The notes beneath the pieces were generated by a model. That model saw nothing but the letters and a program-made list of their open reading frames with translations, was not told the origin of the DNA and searched no databases. From contig NW_002476033.1 of the NCBI RefSeq assembly GCF_000189635.1, forward strand, positions 96,988 to 160,987: DNA of 64,000 bases, in the 5' to 3' direction. This DNA is from Tetrahymena thermophila SB210 (taxonomy: Eukaryota > Ciliophora > Oligohymenophorea > Hymenostomatida > Tetrahymenidae). Made by a program: the position numbers and the translations under genes. Below, piece after piece: positions 13,732 through 27,830 of this stretch. Position 1 is the stretch's first letter, and every line of letters starts with the position of its first letter.

Positions 13732-14286
13732 AAAAATTATTTATGATATGTTTTAATTTTATTTTTGTTTTTTTAAAGTTTTACACATTAATTTGGTAGA
13801 TGCTTTTTAAATATTTTTAAATCTTGCTCTCAACTAAAATAAAACACTGCAAATCCTCATTAATTAAGGGCTGAAATTTTATAAAATAGAAAAATTTTTG
13901 ATTAAGAACTTTTTGAATATGTTAAAACAATTAAAAAGTTTAATCGTTAGAATATAATAAAATTAGATTTATTGATTTTTACTAATTTAAGAAAAAATCA
14001 TTAAAAGAATTAGGAGAATAATTAAGCTACAAATAAAAATATTATACTGCTTTTATTCTTTTAATTTTCTAGCAATTTTATTTTTTAGGTTCAATCTGCA
14101 TATAATAAGCTTAATATTTCTTTCAAAATAATTAAAAAACAAATTTATTACTATTAAATGTCCAATATGTATGGCTTATTTTTGAGATAAATATAAACTC
14201 ATTAAAAAAAATCTTTATAATTTTTAGTTTATAAATAGTTAATTTTTAATTATATTAATTATTAAAATAATATAATTTAAATATAG

Positions 14287-14972
14287 TCAAGAAATTTAAG
14301 ATGACAGATTTATTACATATTAATATTATATTAATTCTAATATTTTTTAATTGAGTTACTGCATAAAAAACTTCAAAGATAAAGATCTAAAATTAAAATA
14401 AGTAAGCTAAATCTGATCAATAAAATTTATTAAACAATGTAGAAATTGATGAAATAAAATACCAAATAATATGAATAAAATAGAAATTTAAATGAATTAA
14501 TTATGTTGATTTCAAATATAAATATCACTTTAATACTGAAAACAGTACTTAAAGAAAATTAATTCATGTTTAATTCTGAGATAAATTTACTTTGATAAAT
14601 AATCAGATAATTTAAATAACTAAAGTTATAATTAAAACTTAAAAAACTTAAAATTAACAAAAAGCTAATATATCAATAGAAGAAGAAATAAAAAGTTTAT
14701 AGCATAGAATTAAAGATTATAAAGATGATAGCAAGAAAGGATAATAAATTTAAACTAAGCTAATTGATGATAATCAATAAAATATTAGATTAATTATTGT
14801 TTATATTTAATTTTAATCAATAATAAATAAAATAATTGTTGTAAAATAAAGCGAAAATATTATTCTAAATTCTAAATTAGTATTGAATAATAACTTATAG
14901 TATTTAAAATTCATAAGACCTGATTTTATAATTAGGAAGTTGAAATTTAAGTTAATAAATTATATTATTATA
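14287..14972 (+). pseudogene. Decayed 3'-terminal exons of the giant gene (relic after copy 1)
   Basis: Begins TCAAGAAATTTAAGATGACAG, matching the exon start near 13034 (AAAACTAAGATGACAG), and follows the last exons through to the ending at about 14945-14970 (GAAGTTGAAATTTAAGTTAA). It is the longest and best preserved of the three relics. Many small indels make it unreadable as protein. It starts about 560 bases after the copy 1 stop, so this end-piece is present twice in succession. Confidence 0.65.
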
Positions 14973-16789
14973 AATTTTATTAGTCTTTTTTTGAAAATAA
15001 TTTAAATAATTTTTATATTTTTATGTCTAAGCTATTTGCTAAGTATCACTCAATTAACTATCACCTTAAAATGTTGACTTATCTTTTAATAACAATTAAA
15101 AAATAAAAATTGTATAATTTAAGTTTTATTTAAAATGGGTACTCTTTATTAAAATATTATTCAAAAATAGTTCTTGTTTAAAAGTTGAATAATATATTCA
15201 CTTTAGAATGTTTAAAAAGAGAAGTGTTGTCTTAATCATAAAATCATCTTTCAAAAATTATGATATTTTTTGTTTCTAGAAAAATGTAATACTTACTAAT
15301 TAATTACCTTTTTATCTTAAATTTTCAATTATAAAAATGTATTTTTCTATAACTTAAAATTATTACTAATTCACTTGAATTTAAATATTTGATCCCTAAT
15401 ACAATAATCTAAACAATTAGATATGAGATATCTTACTTTATCTTAAATAATATGTTTTTTCTAAAAAATTGACCATAAAGTAAATTACTAAACGAGCAAA
15501 ATATATATTATTTTTCATTTAATTGCCCCCTAAATTTTAAATCTTAAAAAATTCTACTTAATTAAATAAACTCATAAATAAACGTAAATAATAAAAAAAA
15601 TGTAAACTAACAGTTATGTGCTGTTAAACAATAATTATTTTTCAAATAGCAAAGTAATATTCTTGAGACATCTAACTGTTCTTTTTGAAATATTTATTTT
15701 CAATTTTTTTTTTTACTCTAATTATTTTAGTTAATTTCAATTAATTTCAAACTTAGGCTAAATTTGATTATTTCATCTCAAAGTTGTCTTAGAATTTTTA
15801 TTGATTTCCTTTCTTTTGAAAAATTTTTAATAAAAAAATATCAAATTTAAAAGGCAAATGTTTTTGACTATAATATAAAGTATTTAATGACAATAAATAA
15901 CAATTTTTCATATACATAGCAAAGATTATTAAAATATGAATTTTTTGATGATATTTCTTTTAGAATTAAATAAATCTGTTGATAATAAATGATAATTAAA
16001 TTGGTTAATGAGATAAAATAAATTAAATATTTTTCGACAATTATAACAATTATAATTATTTTTATTATTTTTTTAATATTTTTATATATTTTCAATACTT
16101 TTCTTCAACTCTTAAAATAAAACTAGTAAGATAATCATTTTATATTAATTATTTTTTTGTTATTTTAGGTTTAGCCTTTTAATAATTGTATTTATAAATA
16201 ATAGTGAATTGATTTGATATATGTTATTCCTTTAAATATGTAAAATTACCTTGAGAAAAATAAAAAAAAGTAATATTAAATCTGATTTTGAAAATATATA
16301 TATAATTACATAGATTGGAATTGAAGATGATAGATATATTTACATTAAACTATATCATCTAATAAAGTTATTGAAAATTGATATAAATATTAGATTATGA
16401 TAACTCCATATTAATTTTTAAAAAATAATAGAATTTAATTTATATATTTTTCAATTTGACAAATAATTAGAGGTTCATTCATTATAAATTCCGCTGCCTC
16501 TCCCATTTTTCTATATATATAATTTTTATCATAAATTCTAAAATTATGATATTTTGCTTGCTATTATAATGTAACACTAACTAATTGTTTATTTTTTTAC
16601 CTTAATTTATTTGTTTACAGTCTTTATCAATATATAAAAATGCTTTTTTCGATAACTTCAATTATTGCTTATTCACTTTAATTTTAATTTTTGATTATAT
16701 AAATAAATAATTTTCTTTGTTTGTTAATTGAGAAAGATTAATATATCTTTTTTCAATTAATTTTAATTAAATTTCACGATAAATAAGAA

Positions 16790-16841
16790 GGAGGAAAATA
16801 CCCAAAACCAAATATCTAATTAAAATAGATGATTTTTCCCC
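16790..16841. repeat. Imperfect hairpin upstream of copy 2
   Basis: Outer arms GGAGGAAAAT (16790-16799) and ATTTTTCCCC (16832-16841) pair with one mismatch. An inner pair ATCTA/TAGAT lies at 16814-16818 and 16826-16830. A matching, cleaner hairpin lies before copy 3. I find no equivalent before copy 1. It could act in DNA or in a 5' transcript. Confidence 0.4.
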
Positions 16842-16953
16842 TTTCTTTCTTTTCCATAATTTAATTTAAAAATTGAGAATGCAAAAATGAACCTGTTTTC
16901 TAAATAAGTTATTTTAAATTTATCTTAACTTACTTTTCAATAAATTAATTAAT

Positions 16954-16978
16954 ATTAGGGAACTAAAATATATCCTTA
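16954..16978 (+). promoter_or_regulatory. Conserved upstream block before copy 2
   Basis: GGGAACTAAAATATATCC, about 130 bases before the ATG, matching the block before copies 1 and 3. Confidence 0.3.
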
Positions 16979-17093
16979 TGCATTTTAAATTGGTAGAAGA
17001 TTATATGCTCTTTAAGTTTTTAAAGCAATAAATAAGTAATTCCTTTAATATATATAAAAATTAATTAATTAAAAAATACAAAAAATTGAGAAT

Positions 17094-20000
17094 ATGAATT
17101 AAACAAAAATACCTAGATTCGCATTTGCTTTTCTTTGGATTGCTCTTTGTGTAGAAGGGCTAAATTGTCCGAATATTGAAAAATATGATAGTAAAATTAC
17201 TATAAAAGATAAACAATTAATCCTTCATTTATATTTTTATAAATAGACCCTGTAAATTTTTATTAATATTTTGTGCAAAATATGATTGTCATACCTAAAA
17301 CTAATATTATGATAATAAATACGATGCAGCAAAGTTCTTCGGGCTCAAGCTATATATATTATATAGATTTAGTTTCAGCACAAGTTATTAATACAATAAA
17401 GCGTAGTGTTATTGTTCATTTATACAATTTTTTTATAATTTTATATTAATAATTAAAGCAAGTTATTAGATTACCAGCATGAAGTATCACTAACTTACAG
17501 ATAAGATTGTTGTTATTAATAAAGGAAGTATCTTAATGACTGATCCTTACACATTAAAAGTTTTGTAAACGTTCTCTGCATTTAATCTCTTTTAGCTTGA
17601 ATTAATTGAAGCAACAAATTATATAATTGTTAGTCTATACTAAAATTAGTGCTGGGTTGTTGATGTTGATAAATAGAATTTAGTTATTGATATGGATAAC
17701 TCTTAGAGCTTAGAATCCTTTCCTGATAATTCTTATCTGACTCAATATATCACTAAATTTATTACTCTCTCAACTGGTGAAACAATAATTGTTATAAGTA
17801 ACGATAGAGGTTTGATATATTGGACTATAGATCTTAATAACTTTACTTATAAATGGAATGGTTTCATAAAACCTTGTAATATTCTAATAAATCAAATAAC
17901 TCAATAATTTATATTTATTATATAAAAGCAATTGTAAGATAATAAGGAGATCAGTATTGGAGCTTTAGTAAACATCCAACGAAAGATATCCTCTTCTTGG
18001 TTGGAGCTTATCAATAGATTTTAGTACTTTAAATAGTTGATATTGTATAAGGAACATTTAACACACTTTTTAAATAAAGTATTTATATCTTTTAAAATTA
18101 CTAATTTATTAATAAATTTAATTTATTTATTTTATTTTTGAAAGGTTTGAATAGTTATTCATCAAATGAATTCTTTATAAATATGCACTATATTGTCTTG
18201 GAGGGTTAAGAAATTTTTATCACTAATTTAGGCAAATATTTACATAAATTTAATGTTTCCTTTAGCTCTGATTTTACTTCTTTAGAGATAACTGAAGCGG
18301 CTAATGAGTAGGTAGTTAGCTATTTTGTTTGGACACCATACTTAGAAATGAACTCCATTTTTATATCTTCCGGAAACTATGTTTCAATTTATAATTACAA
18401 GCAAGAATAAATTTCCTATATGCTTTGTAAAATTTTTAAATAAATAAATAAATTCATCAGTATAAAAATTTTCTAAATTATAAAAGATTTCTATGGAAAC
18501 AGATGGAATAGAAGATTTATTAGTAGATATGATGGAGAAACAGATAAGATAGTGCTTGTTGATAATAACTAAGTATACCTATATGAAAGAAACGGCTTTG
18601 GATACTAGACTTTAAATAAAAATAAATAAAAACAGCAGCTAAATTATAATTAAGTAAATGATTATGGAGTCGTTTATGAAGTAAAATATACCACTAATTA
18701 ATATTTGGTAAAAACTGGGGACTCATAAACTGATTATATGACTACTTTTCAAATATACCCACTAGATTCGCCTGAAAATGTAAAAATTTTATTTTTATTT
18801 AAATTAAAAAACTTAATATTTTTTTTCCAGACTATAGACATACATGCTAACTATGGATTATACTGGGGCAATGTTAATTAAATAATAGATCCGTTCTTTT
18901 TCAAAAACGCTATTTGGGTTCCATTAAATGATTTTTATAAATCAACAAGCTATTTAATATCTTTAGTAAATTGCTAAACTGGTGAAATTTTTTATTTGAA
19001 ATCAGACTCGCTAGATGATAAAAGCATAATTATATAATATGGTCTTGCCTCATTAGATGATCCAGAAAATCAAGAACTCATAGCTATAGATACTAAAGGA
19101 AATATATATTCTTGGGATTTAAGCTAACCTAACTTTCCATTTAAGTTTTCCTAAAATTTTGGTAACTATATTTCTTTTATTCATAAAATTACAAAATTAT
19201 TTATATTTATAAAAATGTATTTCAAATAAAATTACCAAATTTTTATTTTAAGCATTTATTTAGAATAAAATAATAAAACTTAATAATAGAATTAAATTAT
19301 TTCATTTTTAGTGTCAATTTTAGCAATTTTACACATTAATAGACATTATTATATTTATGCTTATCTCATTTTTATTTATTTATTGTATTTTATTAATTAT
19401 TTTTAAAAATAAAATTTCAAATGACAAAAAAATTTTTATAAAAAAGATCTTAACTTTTCCTAAATTTTTAGTTTAAAAATCTAATCTTAAATTTTTGAAA
19501 TATATATTATAACTTATTAAAATAAAAAGATTGTTCAGGTATTTATACAACAGACATATTTTAGTACAAAAAAATTAAGAGATTAATAATGTTTTGCCCA
19601 GATAATTATGTTTATTCTTTTGATTATTTAACTGGAAACTACTCAAAAATAGTTCAGCTAACTATGTTTCCAACAGCTTTAAAAGCAATATCTCGTCTTG
19701 AGATGATTTTAATAGGAGATTTCAACACAGGTTTTGCATATGTTTTTAAGTATGATCCAGATAAAGATTAATTTAACTTATTTTTAAAATTTAAACCTAC
19801 TAAAACTAGCGATTAGTTAGATTTTATGGATATAACATATGATAATATTTTGTGGATTTAATATTAATATAGTAACGTGTTTTACAATATAGGCGATTGT
19901 TTAAATGATCCTTAATAATGCTTAGAATGTACTTAATAATATTATTTTAATGCTACTAATATATATGATTAAAATGGGTTATATGGAAGTGGTTAGCTAG

Positions 20001-23000
20001 ATTCTCCTTTTACTACTTCATACAATTTTTTCACATCAATGATTAAAGTAAACCATAAAATTTAAATTAAATAATTAAATTTAATTTCTATTTATTTAAG
20101 AAAAAAATAATTAATTTTGTTAATTTTTAATAACTTAAAAATATTTGAGATAATATTTATTTTAAATTTATACAGGCATAATTTTATTAGAGTCTTCTTT
20201 TTAATGTTAGCAATATGAATGTAGAAATAAATATCTCACCTGGGAATACTTTAGTCTTAAATCCAAATTTTATGAATTTTGATTTTAATGATATTATATC
20301 TTTGATTTTTTAAAGTTTAGAACCAGGAGTTTATGCTAGCATTTAATATTTTAATAATCTTTAGCTTTAAGACTATAATTATATTGGGTTTAAAGATACT
20401 GTCATCAACTTTGATCTAGCTTAAAATATTAAATGTGGATTATCTTTTCTAAACATTTAAAGTGGTGTTTTATTAAATAATATTTAGCTGTTCCCGTTAA
20501 TGAAACCCTCCTAAACTTAAAGTTGCTAGTACATATATTCTGAAAGCTCACCTTTAAGTATTTAAAATTATCATATTTAGAATGAAGATTTCACTTATCA
20601 TCAGTCTATTTTGAGCTCATTTAATAATAATGATGTAATATAATTTTATACTATTAATAATTTCATTTAATTATTTTTATTTTTTATAGATTAAAATTTC
20701 AAACTTTTCACTCATAAATTGCACTTTAGGTGATAATTTTAGTATTTTAAGGCAAGTATCAAATGTCGATACATATATTGATAATTTAAACATTACTGAT
20801 AATAAATGCTCTAATATAAGTAATAACAACAATACTTCTTTTTTATTTAATGCAGGTTTATTTTAGGTTAACGGAATGACTATGAATAATAATAAATTTT
20901 GTAGAAAATCAATATTTTCAACTGTTGTTTCTCTTTAACAATCTAACTATATTTTTAAATTTATCAACATAACTTCTTAAAACAATACCTTTGAAGTAAG
21001 AACTACTTATGTTTTCTTTAACGCACTATACTCACTTTTAATTTAACCTGATCATCAGCTAATTCTGTAAAATGTTTCATTTACCGATAATTAACTATCT
21101 GTATAAAATAGCAAAGATTTAATAACAGCTCAGTATTTTGAAACTATAAAAATTTCAAGCATCAATATGTAGAATGTTTCACTTCTAAATCATTTTGATA
21201 TTTAATTAGGTTTAATGCAAAATACAGATTCAGCAACTATAATGAATTTTAATTGCTCTAATAGTCAAGCATACATTCTGTAAATACCTAATTAATTGAC
21301 AGCTAGCTGCTTACAATTATTTGAAGTTTTAAGTCTTGGAATGTAAAACATTAATATTTTTAGGAAAAAAGCAATTGACTCTAGTTTAATATTTATAAAA
21401 AATTTTTTTACCTAATAATCAACTTTTAACATGAAAGTAGCTAATTTTCAAGATTTATCATTAATTTAAAGTGGCATTAATACATATGTAAGCCCTATTT
21501 ACATTCAAAGTAGTTATGAAATCGATGTTGAAATAGACTAAGCTGTATTCTAAAATATATCTTTATAATCTGTGGAGTATAGTATAAGCTATTCTTCTTT
21601 AGCATTATAGGTTACAAACTACATAGGAACATTTGTGATAAAAAACTCTTATTTCCTAAATTCATATAGCCAATCAATTTATGGATTTATTTATGCGCAA
21701 ACAAATACTTTGGTATTAGATACAGTTGTTTTTAACAATCAGACATTCTATAATAGTTAAAAATAATAATTATTTTAACAATATGGAGGATTTATTAATG
21801 CATAAATTGAAAATTTAAATGTCTCTAAAACCACCTTTAATTAATCAACTTCTATAAAAGGAGGATTCTTATATTTACTATAGTTTGGAAAAACATTTAA
21901 AATTAACATAGTTGATACCATTTTTAATGAAGGATATGCTTCTACGGATGGTGGAGCTATATTTATAGACTCAGGAAATAACTAAATTTAACTAAACTGC
22001 TTTAATTGCTAATTTAGCAACATTTATACTCTTCTCAGCTCAGCATGCAGCATTGGATTACAGTAAAATTAAAAAAATTTTATTAATTAAATTTTCATTC
22101 ATAAATAATTTTATTTTTTTTTAAAATTTTTATTTTCATTTATAAAAATTGTTTAATATTTTTTTAAAATAGGAAATATTCTTAAGTTAATAATAAAGCT
22201 TTAAATTCCATAATTTTCTAAGGAGGGTACATCAAAAACGTAAAAGGTATTTTAGATAGCTACTTTATTGATGTTATATATACTAACATTTAATTCTTGG
22301 AGATTAATTAAATTTTATCAGAAGTCTTTGAATCTGACTCTTAAGCTTATTAGTAGTATTCTCTTTAAAGTAGCAATCAATAGCCAGCGATTCTTTCCAA
22401 CTTATAAAATTCAATATTATTGATTTAAAGCTGTACTATTTCTAACTTAAAAAAGACATCATTTTAAACCACTTATCCATTATTAATCAATTCACACATT
22501 TCTAATATAACAATTCAAGATACAAATATAGAAAATTTAGTCTATATTACTAGTACTTTGTAATTGATTTAAAGTTAAATACAATTGATAAATGTTAAAT
22601 TTAAAAATATAAATTAATTAACTCAAAGTTCAAGGCTCATTCAATCATAAGAATATTAGATTCCGAGTTAAAATGCAGCTACATTGATATCTACTTTATA
22701 GTCTAGTGTAAATTTAAGCTAAAACAGTCTTTTTTAGAATGTTACCTGTAGCTAAAATTGTAATGGAGGAGCGTTATAAATCTAATAGGGTAAATTAAGT
22801 ATATAGGAAACCACATTTCAAAACGTTTCTGTAAACAATTTTTCAAAATCTTTAAAATTATTAAACTGATTAATCATTTAAAAAATAGTCTAACTTTGGA
22901 GGTGCAATATATATTTTAGGATTAAATTAAACTAATCTTATTTTTGATTCTTAGTTTATTGGTTGTTAATCTTAAAATGATGGTGGAGCTATTTATCTAA

Positions 23001-26000
23001 ATGCCTAGCAAGATGACGTAAATAATACATTTCTATATTTATATTTTTTAAATTATTTATTTTATAGCAATTTTAGCTTACTATATCTTAAAGTAAATTC
23101 TCAGACAATACTTGTTAAGCAAGAGGAGGTGCAATTTATGTTAATTCATAAACTACAAATCCTATAAACCAAAATGTTAAAATCACTGATTCAAAAATAA
23201 TATATAACAAAGCAGCTGTTGGTGCTGGTGTATTCTAATAAAATATATCAATAGATTAAAGCTAAAATAATATAATTTCTGCTAATAAAGCAAGTATTTC
23301 TGGAGATAATAGTATTTCTTATCCTACCAAACTAAAAATAATTAATTTAGACAAGTTTCTAGAAGGGAATAATGCTAAGATTAATAATTAACTAATATCT
23401 GTTAATGACTTTAGGAGTGGTGCAAATATAACAGATATCGAATTTATTTTAGTAAATGATCATGATGAAATTTTTTTCCCAATTACATAAGATTAATAAA
23501 ACTCATATTAAGTTAATGTCCAATTTGACAAAACTATTTAAAAATTTAATTCTTATGTTGTAGGTGGTGATACCTATGCGAAATATGATCCAAAATTAAA
23601 AGCTTTTAAATTCAGCAATATTAGTTTATCTGGAATTCCTTAAACTTCTGTAAACCTATAGTTTTCTTCTGACTAGATTTACTCAGTAGATCCAATAGAT
23701 AATAAATTTGTATAAAATTATCATTTTAATTTAACAATAAACTTTAGGTCATGTGGTACTGGTGAATAAATAACATAGTTAGATTAAGTAACTTAATGCT
23801 AGATATGCCCTGAAAATTACTACTCTTTCAAAGTATAAAACTGCTAAGAGTGTCCTAAGGGTGCTACATGTTTAGGTGGATCGAGTATTGTAGCAAATGC
23901 TGGTTATTGGCGTAAAAGTAATGATAGTGATTTAGTACTTTCCTGCAATAATCTTCCCGATAATTGCTAGGGAGGATCTTTTGGAGATAATATTTGTTAT
24001 GAAGGACATATTGGAGCACTTTGCGAAGAGTGTGATGTAAAATTAATAACAATTTTAATATGGTATATTAAATTTTGATTTAAATTAGATATATGGATAG
24101 TATTGGCCACATTCTTATGCTAAATCAGCTAAGTTTTCGTGTACCAGATGTGATTAAATAAAAAACAATGTATGGATTGTTGTTTTAATGACGATTTGGA
24201 CTCTAATTTCTATGTGTTTAGCAATTAAAGGAGATGTTGATGTTTTAAAAGAAAAAGTTGCTGTTTATACAATTTAAAAAAATTTATCTAGAAAAACAAC
24301 TGCTCATTAAAGGAGATAGTCATCATTATAATTTAAAACTATGAGCTTTAGTAATATACAACAAGCTAAGAGTGTGGGAAGATAGAGAAGCACATCAAAT
24401 AAATTTAAAATGGAATTTAATAAAAATGAAGATAAATCTGGAATTTTTATTAAGATGCTTACTAATTATGTTTAAATTGTCGGATCAATAGCAACTTTTA
24501 ATCTCTCTATTCCATCAGGTAATTAATTTATTCATTATTAACAAAATATTTAAGATATAAAAATATATTTTTATCAAAAAGGTATATTTGAATTTCCCCA
24601 ATCTTTAGGTTAACCACTTAAATAGACTATGAACTCACTTGACTGTGCACTTTAAGAATTTAATTTTGAGATGCCAATAATCTATGTTAGACTGCTTTTT
24701 TCACTTAGTCTACCAGTTATTTATATGATACTCTTTGTTTTATGCATGATGATATATTATCTAATAAAATATATAAAGCACAGAAAAGAAAAAAGTAAAA
24801 ATTAATTCCCATGGTATATTTTAACAACAGCTATAATTTTCCTCATCATTTATGTTCAGCCAGATTTAGTTGCTCAGATTATTGCTTTGCTTTCTTGCAG
24901 ATAAATTGGAGATACAAATTATATTTTATCAAATGTTTCTTTTGTCTGCTATACTCATGAACATTTATACTACGCATTTACACTAGTTTTGCCAATGCTC
25001 ATATCATGGGTTATTATAATACCAGTTTTTCTATTTTTAGTACTAAGAAAAAACAAAAATAATTTAGACTCAATTGATATTAAACTTAAGTATGGATTTT
25101 TGTATAAAGAATACTAAGAAAGTGCCTTTTATTGGGAGTTTGTTAAGATGGTAGAAAAATTAGCTATTATTCTTTCACTAAATTTTTATTCTTAAAGTGT
25201 TGTAACAAAGGCTATTCTCGTTTTTATTGTCATATCTTCTTATGGTATTTTGTCACTTATCATTCACCCATATCAAGAATCTGATGTTAATGAAATAGAT
25301 GTAAATTCTACCAACGTATGTGCTATTACTGTCCTTTTAGGTTTATTTATGTACAACAATTAGTACCCATACTTTGTTTATACTTCGCTATGTTTAATAG
25401 TAATTATAAATGCGTGGTTTATCATTAAAATACTCAGCAAGATTATAAACTCTTATAAAAGCTAAATGCTAGAAGTTAAAGAAAAAATTTTAACTGCTTT
25501 ATCTAAGAAGTTCAATTATTTCAAAAAATTTGTTAGCCAAGAAAATAAATAACACGGAAAAATAAAACCTGAAACCAAGAAGAAATTTTAATAAATATTT
25601 TTGAAATTCTTAGCACTAAAACCAAGTTAAAAAAGAGAAATATACTTGACATATCTACAAAAAAATATAGGTAATAAATAATTTTTTAATAACACTATTT
25701 TAACATTTAAAATTTAAAAATTTAGATGAATATTTAAAGAATTTCTAAGGTGATATAAATGAAAGTAACGCTACTCTAAAATAAATTGAAAAGAATTAAG
25801 AGGATAATGAGCAATAGATCTAATTGAAATAGTTTTTCAATAAAGAGATGCAAGCTTCATAAAATAGCGATTCTTCACCATTTTACAAACATACATCATA
25901 AGATAATTAAGGATAAATAAAACTTAAAAATGCAAATAATAAAATTAAATTTAATTAAACAGAAAATCTATAATTTGGTAAATATTTTGTTTTATTACTA

Positions 26001-26936
26001 CAATAAATAATAATATTTTTAAAAATAAAAATAGAAAGTAATCTTGAAATTGAATTAAAATAAAATTAAAAGTAATAAGAATAAAATTAAAAATTATTTT
26101 TGCCAGAAACTATGAAAGATCAGCATGGCAATGATTTAATTCAATTTAATGATCAATTAGAATCTATTTATTCTGGTAAATATATTTTTAATTTATCCTT
26201 ATTTTTAACTAAAAATAATTTTTTAAATTTATCAAGAAAACTAAGATGACAGAGTTAATACAGATTAATATTTTATTGATTCTAATAAGTTTTTAATGGG
26301 GCTATAGCCTAAAAGAACTTTATCAGATATCAACTTCTAGAATTAAAATATCTATACTAAATCTGATCAATAAACATTAGTATATGTTGAAGAAGCTGAT
26401 GAGATAAAGTATACATAATAAGATGAGAAAAATGAAAATTACAATGAATAGAATGAGTTTAATTTAAGATCTCCTCATTATACAGAAAATAGCACTTAAA
26501 GAAACTAACAAGTGTATGATTCCAAAATAAATTTACTTAAAGATAAATAATCAGAGAATTTTAGTAGATAGAAGTATAATATTGACTAAAAATAGCAGGA
26601 GACTATTATAGAGGAAGATATATATAGTTTATAAAACAACATTAAAGATGATTAAAATAATAGCAGACAAGGATAATAAATTTCAATTTCTATTATTGAA
26701 GGTAAATACTTAAATTTATTATTATTTTTTAATATTTTATTTTATTTAAAATAGATAAAAATAAAAATAATACTGGTAAAAAAGTTCCAGATATTTAATC
26801 TAATAGAATAATACCTGGTTAATAATTAACTGACACAAGGATAGATTTAAATTATAACACTTAAAATTTAATCAATATTTAAAATTCATAAGATATGATT
26901 TATGATTAAGATATTGAAGTGTAAATTAATAAATGA
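17094..26936 (+). CDS. Giant propeller/beta-helix/multi-TM receptor-like protein, copy 2
   Basis: Paralogue of copy 1 with the same modules, and with matching intron positions wherever I compared them. It starts MNQTKIPRFAFAFLWIALCV, a signal peptide, and ends at TGA 26934-26936. The beta-helix carries GGAIFIDSG and GGAIYLN turns. The cysteine module (23790-24040) and the membrane domain (24090-25450) are nearly identical to copy 1. In the first intron the downstream GTAT of copy 1 is GATA, leaving no donor there. The upstream GTAAAATT donor, shared by all copies, keeps the frame, so the gene is not broken by this change. No disrupting stop was noticed in the exons I read, but I did not translate every base. 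Spacing and orientation match the other copies, so each copy probably has its own promoter. Confidence 0.85.
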
Positions 26937-27389
26937 AAATATTAATATTATTAATTAATATTTTAATTTTATATATTTGTTTTTAAAGTTTAAAACTTTT
27001 ATTTGGTTTATGCTTTTTAAATACCTTAAAATCTTTATAATAAAAATAGATAATTTTATAATAGAATTTAATTAATAATATTCATAATATAAAATTCATA
27101 TAACTTTTAGTGTTAATAACATTTTGTATTAATTTTATTTACACAGTAAATTTAAATTTTTAAAATTTTATAAATCCATATATATTTAATTATAAAATAA
27201 GTTTTAAAAATAACTCATGATACATCATTAATTTGGATTTCTGTTTTATCAAATAATATTTTTCTACCTAATATTTTATTCATTCATACTTCATTTTATT
27301 TCAAAAATAATTTAATCCATTTACTTACTTTATTTATTTATTGAATCCATAAATTTATCTTAGTTATTATAAACTAAAATTATAGTACG

Positions 27390-27830
27390 TTAAAGTGGAA
27401 ATGTAATACTGAAAATAGTACTCAAGGAAATTAGCCCATGCTTAGATGTTTAGAAGTGAGATAAATTTACTTAAAGATAAATAATCAGATAACTTTAATA
27501 AATAAAATTATTATTGATACTTAAAGAAGATATAAACAATTTATAAAATGCAAAATTAAAATGATAGAAAGCAAGGATAATAAATTTGAGTTTATTTAAT
27601 TGAAGGTAAATAATAAAATTAATTTTATATTAATTATTTTTTTAATTTAATATAAAATAAAAAAGTAAAAACAATTATTGTAAAATAGAGAAAGAAAATA
27701 ATTATAATAAATTAATATCTGGTTAATACAAATCCTAATTAAAGTTAGATTTAAATAATAACTATTAACATTTAAAATTCATAATACATGGTTTATACTT
27801 AAAATATTGAACTATAAACTAATAAATTAT
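27390..27830 (+). pseudogene. Decayed 3'-terminal exons of the giant gene (relic after copy 2)
   Basis: Follows the end exons of the giant genes: AATACTGAAAATAGTACTCA (compare GAAAATAGCACTTAAAG in copies 2 and 3), then AAAGATAAATAATCAGATAA, AAGGATAATAAATTTGAG, the tail intron region and a decayed end near 27820. It is shorter than the relic after copy 1, with the first part of the matching region missing or unrecognisable. Confidence 0.55.

Larger units (their letters stand above)
13732..17093. other. Spacer between copies 1 and 2
   Basis: Non-coding, very A/T-rich. It contains a relic of the giant gene's last exons (about 14287-14972), then sequence alignable by eye to the spacer before copy 1. 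Near the gene lie an imperfect hairpin (16790-16841) and the conserved block near 16954. A short minus-strand frame at 15868-16095 has shadow composition and is not a gene. Confidence 0.6.
14287..26936 (+). repeat. Tandem unit 2 (relic + spacer + giant gene copy 2)
   Basis: Second head-to-tail unit, about 12.65 kb from relic start to gene stop, with the same internal order as units 1 and 3. Confidence 0.7.

Noticed and set aside
15868..16095. Minus-strand frame in the spacer between copies 1 and 2
   Set aside because: I/Y/K-only composition in non-coding DNA. The matching spacers before copies 1 and 3 do not keep the frame.
17170..17250. Copy 2 as a pseudogene through loss of the intron 1 donor
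   Set aside because: An upstream GTAAAATT donor shared by all three copies restores the correct phase.
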